Positions 1 through 5,427 of a stretch of DNA of 6,519 bases are shown piece by piece. The notes under the pieces are model-generated. The model made no database searches. It saw only the letters and a list, made by a program, of their open reading frames with translations, and was not told the DNA's origin. The position numbers and the translations under genes are program-made. Source of the DNA: Peptococcaceae bacterium (GTDB lineage Bacteria > Bacillota > Desulfotomaculia > Desulfotomaculales > UBA12532). Location of the stretch: NCBI GenBank assembly GCA_003445475.1, contig DMDP01000069.1, forward strand, positions 1 to 6,519. Direction: 5' to 3'. Every line of letters begins with the position of its first letter. Position 1 is the first letter of the stretch.

Positions 1-1
1 G

Positions 2-904
2 CAAGTGCCGCACCGCAGGAAACCGCGTAAGGAGGCATTAACCATCGCTCGCAAAGAGCTTATCAAGCAGATCGTAAGCGCAAGCGGTATACACGGCGAC
101 TGGAAGCAAGTGCTGCTGACAGCTGCCCTGGCGCAACGACTTAAAGAACTAATTCTTGAGTCGCTTGATAAAAAGGAGAACGCTAAATTCAAGAGCGAAG
201 GGGACTTCTCAGGGGTCCTGGAGATTCTCGAGGAAACAATAGCCCGAGGCGACGCCACGCTACAGTGCGGCATTTCGGACGCCGACATTTTGCGCATTCT
301 CGATGACGAAAGCACCCCTGCTCTGTTTATCGTCACCTCTCACGACCCCCATGAGTTGCGCAACTTTGCCCACCGGCTTGGAGACAAGGCTTACGAGCGA
401 CGGCGTCAAACGGGACGCATCTTTCCGCTGGTTTCCTTCATTTTTGACGAGGCCGACGAATTTGTGCGTCAGGATACCAGCGGGGACCACGAGAGTTACA
501 AGCGGGCGCGGGAGATTGCCCATACGCTGGCGCGGCGCGGGCGGAAGTTCGGCCTGGGGCTCGGCTTGGCCACGCAACGCATCCGTTACCTGGACACAAG
601 CATTATGGCGCAGCCGCATACGTATCTGGTGAGCAAGCTGCCCCGGAAATCCGACCGGGAAGGGGTGGCCGAAGCCTTCGGCATCCCGGAAGAGATGTTC
701 CGGCAAACCTTTACGTTCACTGCCGGCAACTGGCTCTTGTTAAGCCACGACGCAGCGGGGCTGAAGGCCGTACCTATCCCGATAAAGACGGAGGATGCCA
801 ACGAGAGAATAGCCCGGTTCCTTGAGAGCTTTTCGTCGGCAGACGCAGCCCCGTCTGGTTCCACTCGGGGGCGCCAGCCGGATCAATCAAGGCTCTTTGT
901 GTAG
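2..904 (+). CDS. HerA-like (DUF87-type) DNA-translocating ATPase, 3' part only
   Basis: This is the C-terminal part of a HerA/FtsK-superfamily ATPase. Such hexameric motors pump or unwind duplex DNA and often serve DNA repair or phage-defence modules with a nuclease partner. Counting from the GTG at 5-7, a Walker B strand FIFDEADEF sits at residues 145-153, with D148 and E149 as the metal and catalytic acids. It is followed by the ARRGRKFG helix (176-183) and the sensor strand ending in ATQR (189-192), then LPRKSDREGVAEAFG (212-226), matching the HerA order of motifs. The Walker A loop is absent because it lies upstream of the window. The frame is still open at base 2, so the GTG at 5 is not a real start. 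Its 3' end overlaps the convergent TGT-like gene by 18 bp. Family call is fairly sure; exact subfamily and partner are unknown. Confidence 0.75.
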   Translation, partial: QVPHRRKPRKEALTIARKELIKQIVSASGIHGDWKQVLLTAALAQRLKELILESLDKKENAKFKSEGDFSGVLEILEETIARGDATLQCGISDADILRILDDESTPALFIVTSHDPHELRNFAHRLGDKAYERRRQTGRIFPLVSFIFDEADEFVRQDTSGDHESYKRAREIAHTLARRGRKFGLGLGLATQRIRYLDTSIMAQPHTYLVSKLPRKSDREGVAEAFGIPEEMFRQTFTFTAGNWLLLSHDAAGLKAVPIPIKTEDANERIARFLESFSSADAAPSGSTRGRQPDQSRLFV

Positions 905-2089
905 CCGGCGCATGGCCTCAAGGTGGGCCATATGGTTGGTATAAAAGTTATGCAGGGACTGAAGTACGGTGGCCACCTCCTTCACGCCCTGCCGGTTTTC
1001 GAGGAGTTCTTCCGGCGCGTGCCGGTGGCAAACGGGGCAGGTGCAAGAGGAGGGTGGCTGCATTTTTTTATAGGTGCCGGTTGCGGGATCGTAAATCTGG
1101 CGGTTCCTCGCCTTCACCACATGCAGGTTCGAGTCGAACGAGGTGAACCCGTACCTGTGCAGAAAAACAGCCTTTCTGTCGGCGGCCCCAAAAGCATGCA
1201 GTGGGCGCCCTTCTACTCCCAGCGTGGCAAGTGTCTTAGCCAGAGAACCGGCCAGGAGTCCCAGAAAGCCGTAGTTGGTTACTGGCACGAGCGAGCCGAC
1301 AGCGAAACCGCCGAAGCGCAGGCCTGTCTCCGCCTCGGCGCGAAGTAAATATTTGATTTGCAGGGCGAACGTGCGTGCGTAAAACGCTGCCGCCCTCTCC
1401 TCGGATACCGTTTTGCCTATAGACCCCGGCGGTGGTCCCAGCGGGTGAATGACGGCGAAAAGAAGGGGTTTCGGACCGGGTGTGCGGGCGTACAATTCCA
1501 GAGCCGTGCGGGCGCAGGTGAGATTGAACAAGACACGCCGCGACTTAACCCGGTACGGGAGGTCAAATTGCATGACGCGGTCGAGGGTAACGATAATGTC
1601 GGGTTGTAGTTTGAGCTGGGTGCGCAAATGGAGGCACTGGGCGAGACGGGCAAGCAGCGCAAACCTTACCCTGTCCCATTCACTTTCCTGGCTTTCCAGC
1701 CTAGCGACGGCGAGCATCAGGCCTGCAAAGCGGCGAATGGCTGGAAACGGGGATCTCAGAAGGCGGGCCAGCTTGTCAGGGTGGCCGAAGCTGAATCCGC
1801 CCGAATCGAGCATAAGGAGCCCTCGGTACGGAAAGGATCTGTCCAAGTTAATGTACGAGTGGTAAGTTTTGTACTGAGGTAGGTTGGTTTGCAGAACTTT
1901 TTTCCCGACGTGGCGGAAGAGACTCGCCATGTGGCCGCGAAGACCGAGTTGGCACATTTCCCGTACGATGGCGGGATCAGCGCAGTATACGTCGTACGTA
2001 CTGATCAGGATGTTGAGAGAGCGCCAATCGTCCGGAAAGTACATTAGCTTCCGCCATTGGTTACCTGAAGGGCTGTAAACGGCGAACAT
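887..2089 (-). CDS. TGT-fold 7-deazaguanine transglycosylase-like protein (arcTGT/DpdA-like)
   Basis: This 400-residue protein has the fold signature of tRNA-guanine transglycosylases, which swap a guanine base for a 7-deazaguanine. Landmarks counted from the ATG at 2089: LDSGGF at 94-99 (D95, the catalytic-site Asp position), a DIIVTLD strand at 164-170, GGFAVGSLVP at 260-269, HAFGA at 298-302, FDS at 318-320 with D319 in the nucleophile position, and a zinc site C349-x-C351-xx-C354 with H380 in an LHNFY motif. The HAFGA and SLVP stretches resemble archaeal arcTGT more than bacterial Tgt. The protein ends soon after the zinc site, so it lacks the PUA-type RNA-binding extension of arcTGT. The open frame runs up to 2308, but its first 73 codons are Arg/Ser-rich and antisense to the neighbouring gene, so ATG 2089 is preferred. 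No good ribosome site precedes it, which would fit coupling to the small frame ending at 2061. Whether the target is DNA (DpdA-like) or RNA is inference. Confidence 0.85.
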   Translation of the reverse strand: MFAVYSPSGNQWRKLMYFPDDWRSLNILISTYDVYCADPAIVREMCQLGLRGHMASLFRHVGKKVLQTNLPQYKTYHSYINLDRSFPYRGLLMLDSGGFSFGHPDKLARLLRSPFPAIRRFAGLMLAVARLESQESEWDRVRFALLARLAQCLHLRTQLKLQPDIIVTLDRVMQFDLPYRVKSRRVLFNLTCARTALELYARTPGPKPLLFAVIHPLGPPPGSIGKTVSEERAAAFYARTFALQIKYLLRAEAETGLRFGGFAVGSLVPVTNYGFLGLLAGSLAKTLATLGVEGRPLHAFGAADRKAVFLHRYGFTSFDSNLHVVKARNRQIYDPATGTYKKMQPPSSCTCPVCHRHAPEELLENRQGVKEVATVLQSLHNFYTNHMAHLEAMRRLHKEP

Positions 2090-2237
2090 AGTCGGGTTGG
2101 GGAGAAAGCACGTCCCTCCGGGAGCGGTGAAAGTCCACCCACTGCTCCGGCGGCAAACTGACGTATCCACGAAAACCTCCGTCCATGCTGTAGAAGGTGA
2201 TGAGGAAGCCGTGGCCTGTGGTGAGAAATTCGCGCAC
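2061..2237 (-). CDS. Possible small protein overlapping the TGT-like gene start
   Basis: A 58-codon frame starts at GTG 2237, ends at TAA 2061-2063 and overlaps the TGT-like ATG (2089) by 29 bp in another frame. Its codons end in G or C more often (about 70 percent by hand count) than the opposing + frame over the adjoining 2097-2210 stretch, and its translation looks protein-like, with FLITFYSMDGGFRGYVSLPP in the middle. I do not recognise it. Weak points: the frame stays open further upstream without a better start codon, no convincing ribosome site precedes GTG 2237, and its 5' end overlaps the start of the divergent ArcS-like gene by 27 bp. An alternative start is ATG 2186 (41 residues). 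If real, it would be the first gene of an operon with the TGT-like gene and could supply translational coupling. Confidence 0.35.
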   Translation of the reverse strand: MREFLTTGHGFLITFYSMDGGFRGYVSLPPEQWVDFHRSRRDVLSPQPDYVRRLQPFR

Positions 2238-2783
2238 TTTTCTCGTAATCCTCTCGACCTGCTGCGTGATCCTACCGTGGAAAGGCTGGTGGATGAAATC
2301 CTGGACACTTATGTTCCAAGCGGAAGGTTACTCCTGGTGCTGCCCTGCTCTGCCCGGAAACCTTACGGTAGCAGTCCGAGCCAGCGGCTCTACTGGTGGG
2401 CCGCCAGACAGGCTGTACCGGAAGAAGGAATTCTTGAACGGGCCTCGCTTTCCGGTATTTATGGCATTGTACCGGCGTGTTTTGAGGACCGGGTGGCAAA
2501 CTACAATTTTAACCTCAACCGTGCCTGCTTCACGCAGGGCAAGCACGAGGAGATTGTTGAGTTGCTTGCCGACCGGGTCTGCCACTTTCTCAGCCGTCAC
2601 GGCCAATCGTTTGAAGCTATAATCGCTTACGGGCGTGAAAGGTATTGGGACGTAATGCAGGTAGTAGCATACCGCTTGCAAGTTGGCAATTTGTGGGTGG
2701 TTCCTCGTAAGGGAGCATCGTTGAGAAGAGAGGGCCTGGACGAACTCCAAAGATTGCTGCACCGGTTGGCCGGCAAACTTTGA
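2211..2783 (+). CDS. Stand-alone ArcS-core-like protein (DUF5591-type, PCSxxKPY motif)
   Basis: Archaeosine synthase ArcS modifies the nitrile of preQ0 already placed in archaeal tRNA. Its core domain carries a PC-xxx-KPYS-xx-S signature. Here residues 45-57 read PCSARKPYGSSPS after a hydrophobic strand (LLLVL, 40-44). They are followed by SGIYGIVP (81-88), FEDRVANYNF (91-100) and an Ala/Tyr strand AIIAYGRERYW (136-146), in the order expected for that domain. The protein is only about 190 residues, so the TGT-derived and PUA parts of full ArcS are missing. The frame is open back to TTG 2097; GTG 2211 was chosen because GAGGA lies five bases upstream and because the 2097-2210 stretch is poorly coding. 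GTG 2277 or 2289 are alternatives, but the DPTVERLVDEILDTYVP segment fits the family, so a late start is less likely. It is divergent from the TGT-like gene, which supports a joint role in 7-deazaguanine chemistry. The domain match is from memory of the motif, not a search; DUF6884-type relatives are an alternative. Confidence 0.72.
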   Translation: MACGEKFAHFSRNPLDLLRDPTVERLVDEILDTYVPSGRLLLVLPCSARKPYGSSPSQRLYWWAARQAVPEEGILERASLSGIYGIVPACFEDRVANYNFNLNRACFTQGKHEEIVELLADRVCHFLSRHGQSFEAIIAYGRERYWDVMQVVAYRLQVGNLWVVPRKGASLRREGLDELQRLLHRLAGKL

Positions 2784-3052
2784 GGGCCAGGCTGGCAACG
2801 GGCACGCCCGCCCTTATCCTTGTTCAGGCGGAGAACCAGCGCCTGGCGGCAGAGGAATTTGACGCCCGGGGCGCGGCGGTGAACCTCGGGTGGGGTCACG
2901 AGGCGGGCAAGGATGACATAGCAAACTTGGTCACGGCCCTGGCGCGGGATGCCGAGCGTCGGCGGCGGATGGGCGAGGCGGGGCGCGCCATCTTTGACGG
3001 AAACGGCCCCGCCCGGTGTCTGGATGCGATCGAGGAGCAGATCGCCTCCTGA
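2780..3052 (+). pseudogene. C-terminal remnant of a PseG/SpsG-like nucleotide-sugar hydrolase
   Basis: About 85-90 residues match the end of the PseG/SpsG group, GT-B-fold enzymes that release the sugar from UDP- or CMP-linked intermediates in pseudaminic or legionaminic acid and other surface-sugar pathways. Visible family features are GTPALILVQAENQ followed by AAVNLGWG in the nucleotide-binding half, then ARDAERRRRMGEAG and the DGNGPARCLDAIE ending. Full proteins are usually well over 300 residues, so roughly three quarters are missing. The frame upstream of about 2785 is open but shows no resemblance to the family, so the homology begins abruptly next to the ArcS-like stop. The TTG at 2780 overlaps that stop as TTGA, but translation would yield a fragment without the catalytic half. 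Best read as a broken gene at an insertion or deletion junction. Confidence 0.7.
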
Positions 3053-3081
3053 AGGCCTTTTACCGCTTCGCCGCGGGTTTG

Positions 3082-3855
3082 CTAGAAGTCGAACGAATAG
3101 TACACGGCGATGCCCTTTTGCCGGGCGTAGTCCTCCACGTCCGGCTGGCTGATCATATAGGTGACCAGCACGGGGAAGATGGCGTCAAAAACCCCCTCCA
3201 GCCGCTTGAGCTTTTTGCTGATGAATGCGTCCACGTCCTTTTTTGAGAGCTGGCTCTTGCTTTCGCCGACGATGGTGTAGGTCTGCCCGTTTCTTTCCGC
3301 CCGGCCAAGGATGTTTACCTCGATGTCCTCGCCCCGGTTGTCCCGGACGAATTTCCGGGTGAGCCTGCCCTTTACCGTAAGACCGTGGTCCCGCTGCAAA
3401 AGCGCCGGCAGGGCCTTGAGGGCTGCGTCCTCCAGGCGGTAGCCCACCGTGGTGGCCAGGCCGCCCAGTTGCCGCCTGGTTTCGGCGTGCTCGCCGATGA
3501 GCTTCCGCAGTTCTTCTTCGGTGCGTTTCTGTGCCTGGGCCAGTTCTTCGACGCGCTGTTCGGTGCGTTTCTGTGCCTGGGCCAGTTCTTCGACCGCTGC
3601 TTCCAGGCGGGTAAGTCTTATCTCGCTCTGCCTCTGCGCCTGGGCCAATTCTTCAACGCGCTGTTCGGTGCGCTTTTGGGCCTCGGCCAACTCCCCCATT
3701 TTCGCGCCGAGGTCGCGCACGATTTCCTTGAGCTCGTTGAAGTCGCCTGTTTTCACCAGGTCGGTGTAGGCCTCGTGGATCACTTCCGCGAGAACGGCGG
3801 CCTGCTCCGGCGGGAAGACGGTTTTCAGTCTGGCGTGGACGGCTTCGAGCTGCAC
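3082..3855 (-). CDS. Coiled-coil protein with C-terminal PD-(D/E)XK-like domain
   Basis: About 257 residues if started at GTG 3855. The first 45 are a helical segment, residues about 50-125 form a long heptad coiled coil built from repeats of [14 protein letters not shown], and the last 120 form a globular domain. In that domain RLED (E142), a GEDIEVNIL strand (D177) and VGESKSQL (E198, K200) occur in the order of a PD-(D/E)XK nuclease core. Similar proteins (DUF3782-type, sometimes mislabelled chordopoxvirus fusion protein) are frequent in thermophilic bacteria and their function is unknown. GTG 3855 has GAAGGG nine bases upstream. ATG 3864 directly abuts that site, and ATG 3894 lies inside a TACAAT -10 element, so both are less likely. 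Nuclease activity is inferred from the motif only. Confidence 0.8.
   Translation of the reverse strand: MQLEAVHARLKTVFPPEQAAVLAEVIHEAYTDLVKTGDFNELKEIVRDLGAKMGELAEAQKRTEQRVEELAQAQRQSEIRLTRLEAAVEELAQAQKRTEQRVEELAQAQKRTEEELRKLIGEHAETRRQLGGLATTVGYRLEDAALKALPALLQRDHGLTVKGRLTRKFVRDNRGEDIEVNILGRAERNGQTYTIVGESKSQLSKKDVDAFISKKLKRLEGVFDAIFPVLVTYMISQPDVEDYARQKGIAVYYSFDF
3518..3697 (-). repeat. 42-bp in-frame repeats encoding the coiled coil
   Basis: Bases 3518-3552 and 3560-3594 are identical over 35 positions with a 42-bp period, equal to 14 residues or two heptads. A diverged pair with the same 42-bp spacing begins at 3623 and 3665, offset from the first pair by 63 bp (three heptads). The repeats encode [18 protein letters not shown] heptads, so they look like in-frame expansion of a coiled coil rather than a mobile or regulatory repeat. 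Confidence 0.85.
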
Positions 3856-3892
3856 GTTTATCATCCCTTCTGCGGCACAACGCTGCGAGACC

Positions 3893-3921
3893 ATTGTACC
3901 ACCGCGGGGCGGGGGGCGCAA
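3893..3921 (-). promoter_or_regulatory. Candidate sigma-A-type promoter for the coiled-coil gene
   Basis: Reading the minus strand, TTGCGC (3921-3916) and TACAAT (3898-3893) are separated by 17 bp. The -10 box matches the consensus at five of six positions, while the -35 box matches only at TTG. Transcription would begin near 3886, leaving a short leader with the GAAGGG ribosome site before GTG 3855. Judged by eye only. Confidence 0.45.
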
Positions 3922-3975
3922 GACCGCGCGAGGCGGCACGCCGTCGTCCGCCCTGGTCCGCTATTGAATCGGACC

Positions 3976-4004
3976 TTGTGAGAGCGCATCTTTGCTGGTA
4001 CACT
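3976..4004 (+). promoter_or_regulatory. Candidate promoter for the nucleotidyltransferase-Uma2 pair
   Basis: TTGTGA (3976-3981) and TACACT (3999-4004) lie 17 bp apart on the plus strand, each matching the sigma-A consensus at four of six positions. A start near 4011 would give a leader of about 90 bases before GTG 4100. It is back to back with the promoter candidate for the minus-strand gene, and no other pair of this quality was seen between 3865 and 4099. Confidence 0.4.
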
Positions 4005-4084
4005 TACATTACGGGCGATGCGCCCGGGGATGATGGTGGCTGTGCCCTTTCCGGCCGGGTTCGATGGCGGCATCCGGGCGTTTG

Positions 4085-4093
4085 AAGGAGGTG
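4085..4093 (+). promoter_or_regulatory. Ribosome binding site deciding the start at GTG 4100
   Basis: AAGGAGGTG is a near-perfect Shine-Dalgarno sequence. The GGAGG core ends eight bases before GTG 4100. The frame is open further upstream, with an ATG at 4064, but that start would place this site inside the coding sequence and has no comparable site of its own. Confidence 0.8.
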
Positions 4094-4099
4094 GTGGCC

Positions 4100-4606
4100 G
4101 TGCGCCTGCGCGAGCGTTTCGAGGGGCTGCTTTTCGCGGTGCTTGCCGCGGCCAAAGAGTTGTACGGAGAACGGCTGGTCACGCTGGCCGTGTTCGGCTC
4201 GGTAGGACGAGGGACGCCGCGGCCGGACTCCGACGTGGACATCCTGGTGGTTGCCAGGAATCTTCCCAGGGGGCGGCTTGCGCGCGTGGCGGAGTTTGAG
4301 CGGGTCGAGGAGCGGGTGGCCAACCTTCTGGAGGAGTTGGCGGGTGAGGGTATAACTACGTCGCTGGCACCGGTTATCAAGACGCCGGAGGAAGTCAACC
4401 GGGGGAGTCTCCTTTTTCTGGACATGGTGGATGACGCGCGGGTTCTTTACGACCGGGATGGCTTTTTCCGGCGGTTTCTGAAGCGCCTGCGCGCAAGACT
4501 GGAGGAGTTGGGGGCGGAACGCACCAGGTATGCAGGCACCTGGGTGTGGGTTCTCAAGAAGAAATACGTGCCGGGGGAGGAGTTCGGCGGGCTAAAGTGG
4601 TGGTAA
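4100..4606 (+). CDS. MNT-like minimal nucleotidyltransferase domain protein
   Basis: A 168-residue protein of the polymerase-beta nucleotidyltransferase fold. The signature GS-x10-DxD is complete: G33-S34 in GSVGRG and D45/D47 in DSDVD, which in this family bind the NTP and two metal ions. The rest is helical and ends in GTWVWVLKKKYVPGEEF, a tail typical of the short MNT proteins. Family members of the MntA type act as antitoxins that AMPylate a HEPN-domain RNase toxin (HepT), but no HEPN gene is found on either side here. The downstream Uma2-family gene begins 76 bp later and is probably co-transcribed. Nucleotidyltransferase fold is sure; antitoxin role is only a family-based possibility. 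Confidence 0.85.
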   Translation: MRLRERFEGLLFAVLAAAKELYGERLVTLAVFGSVGRGTPRPDSDVDILVVARNLPRGRLARVAEFERVEERVANLLEELAGEGITTSLAPVIKTPEEVNRGSLLFLDMVDDARVLYDRDGFFRRFLKRLRARLEELGAERTRYAGTWVWVLKKKYVPGEEFGGLKWW

Positions 4607-4670
4607 CGGCGGTGAAACGGGGTACCGTGCGCGACCCGGAATACAGGTTTGGCGTCGCGGCGTTGACGAG

Positions 4671-4675
4671 GGAGG
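4671..4675 (+). promoter_or_regulatory. Ribosome binding site for the Uma2-family gene
   Basis: GGAGG lies seven bases before GTG 4683. This favours GTG 4683 over the in-frame ATG at 4710, which has no similar site. Confidence 0.75.
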
Positions 4676-4682
4676 TGAGGGC

Positions 4683-5351
4683 GTGAACAGCCCGGCACGC
4701 GATAAAGCGATGCAAGAGACGACCGTCGCTTACGGGGTCGATCAGGGTTGCGGGAAGCCACCGGGCCGGATGACGTTCGAGGAGTTCCTGAAGTGGGGCG
4801 ACGAGGACACCTGGGCGGAGTGGGTGGACGGGGAGGTCGTGATCTTGACGCCGGCGGCGACAAAGCACCAGAGAATTGCCAGATTTCTGGGGGATTTCCT
4901 GGGCAATTTCGTTCTCTTGCGGCAGTTGGGCGAGGTCTTGCAGGCGCCTTTTACAATCAAGCTTCCTCCGCCTCTGGCGCGGGGACGCGAGCCGGACGTC
5001 GTATTTATCAACAGGGAGCGGTTACACCATTTGAAGCCCACCTACTTCGACGGCGCGCCGGACCTGGTGGTGGAAATAACCTCCCCTGAAAGCATTGCCC
5101 GGGACCGGGGCGAGAAGTACGTCGAGTACGAGGCGGCGGGTGTGAAGGAGTACTGGCTGATCGACCCCGACCGGCAGCAGGCGGAGTTTTACCGCCTGGG
5201 CGAGGACGGGCGTTACCGCCTGTTCACCGCCGATGCCGAAGGCGTCTACCGCTCCGAAGTAATACCCGGCCTCTGGCTCAGGGTGGCCTGGCTCTGGCAG
5301 GACCCGCCCCCGGCGGGCGTGGAAGCACTGAAGGAGTTAGGAGTAATCTGA
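4683..5351 (+). CDS. Uma2-family (DUF820) PD-(D/E)XK putative endonuclease
   Basis: A 222-residue member of the Uma2 (DUF820) family, which has a restriction-endonuclease-like fold and unknown biological role and is abundant in cyanobacteria and some thermophilic Firmicutes. Conserved pieces in order: the MTFEEFLKW entry and WVDGEVV (47-53), GREPDVVFI (101-109, D105), APDLVVEITSPES (125-137, with D127 and E131), K145 in the DRGEKYVEYEAAGV segment, and EYWLIDP (156-162) closing the core. All active-site-type acidic residues of the family look present and the length is normal with a short extra N-terminus. It follows the nucleotidyltransferase gene on the same strand, with a 76-bp gap. Cleavage activity and target are not known. 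Confidence 0.88.
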   Translation: MNSPARDKAMQETTVAYGVDQGCGKPPGRMTFEEFLKWGDEDTWAEWVDGEVVILTPAATKHQRIARFLGDFLGNFVLLRQLGEVLQAPFTIKLPPPLARGREPDVVFINRERLHHLKPTYFDGAPDLVVEITSPESIARDRGEKYVEYEAAGVKEYWLIDPDRQQAEFYRLGEDGRYRLFTADAEGVYRSEVIPGLWLRVAWLWQDPPPAGVEALKELGVI

Positions 5352-5427
5352 TGCGCGACGACCTTCCGGCCATCGCCGGCGACACGCCGTTAACGCCCGG
5401 CTCTTGGTGAAGATGGTCCGTTACTAT

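Noticed and set aside
2090..2308. N-terminal extension of the TGT-like frame up to 2308.
   Set aside because: The 73 extra residues are Arg/Ser-rich low-quality sequence antisense to the ArcS-like gene; the TGT-type sequence begins at about ATG 2089.
2328..2798. 156-codon minus-strand frame opposite the ArcS-like gene.
   Set aside because: No family resemblance, while the plus frame carries PCSARKPY and GIYGIVP motifs; treated as a shadow.
3518..3697. Short regular repeats considered as a CRISPR array.
   Set aside because: The repeats are adjacent heptad-coding units without unique spacers, inside an intact reading frame.
3385..3981. Long plus-strand frame across the coiled-coil gene.
   Set aside because: It is the antisense of the heptad repeats, giving repetitive Phe/Leu/Cys-rich sequence with no start signal.
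4600..4686. 28-codon frame between the nucleotidyltransferase and Uma2-family genes.
   Set aside because: Coupled-looking overlaps at both ends, but too short, unrecognised and without a good ribosome site; not listed as a gene.
5377..5389. Hairpin CGGCG-ACA-CGCCG in the convergent gap between the Uma2-family and GGDEF/HD-GYP genes, considered as a terminator.
   Set aside because: Only a five-base-pair stem and no T-run on either side; too weak to call.
5351..5410. 19-codon frame starting at the TGATG overlap after the Uma2-family gene.
   Set aside because: AAGGAG lies upstream, but the product is tiny and unrecognised; probably chance.
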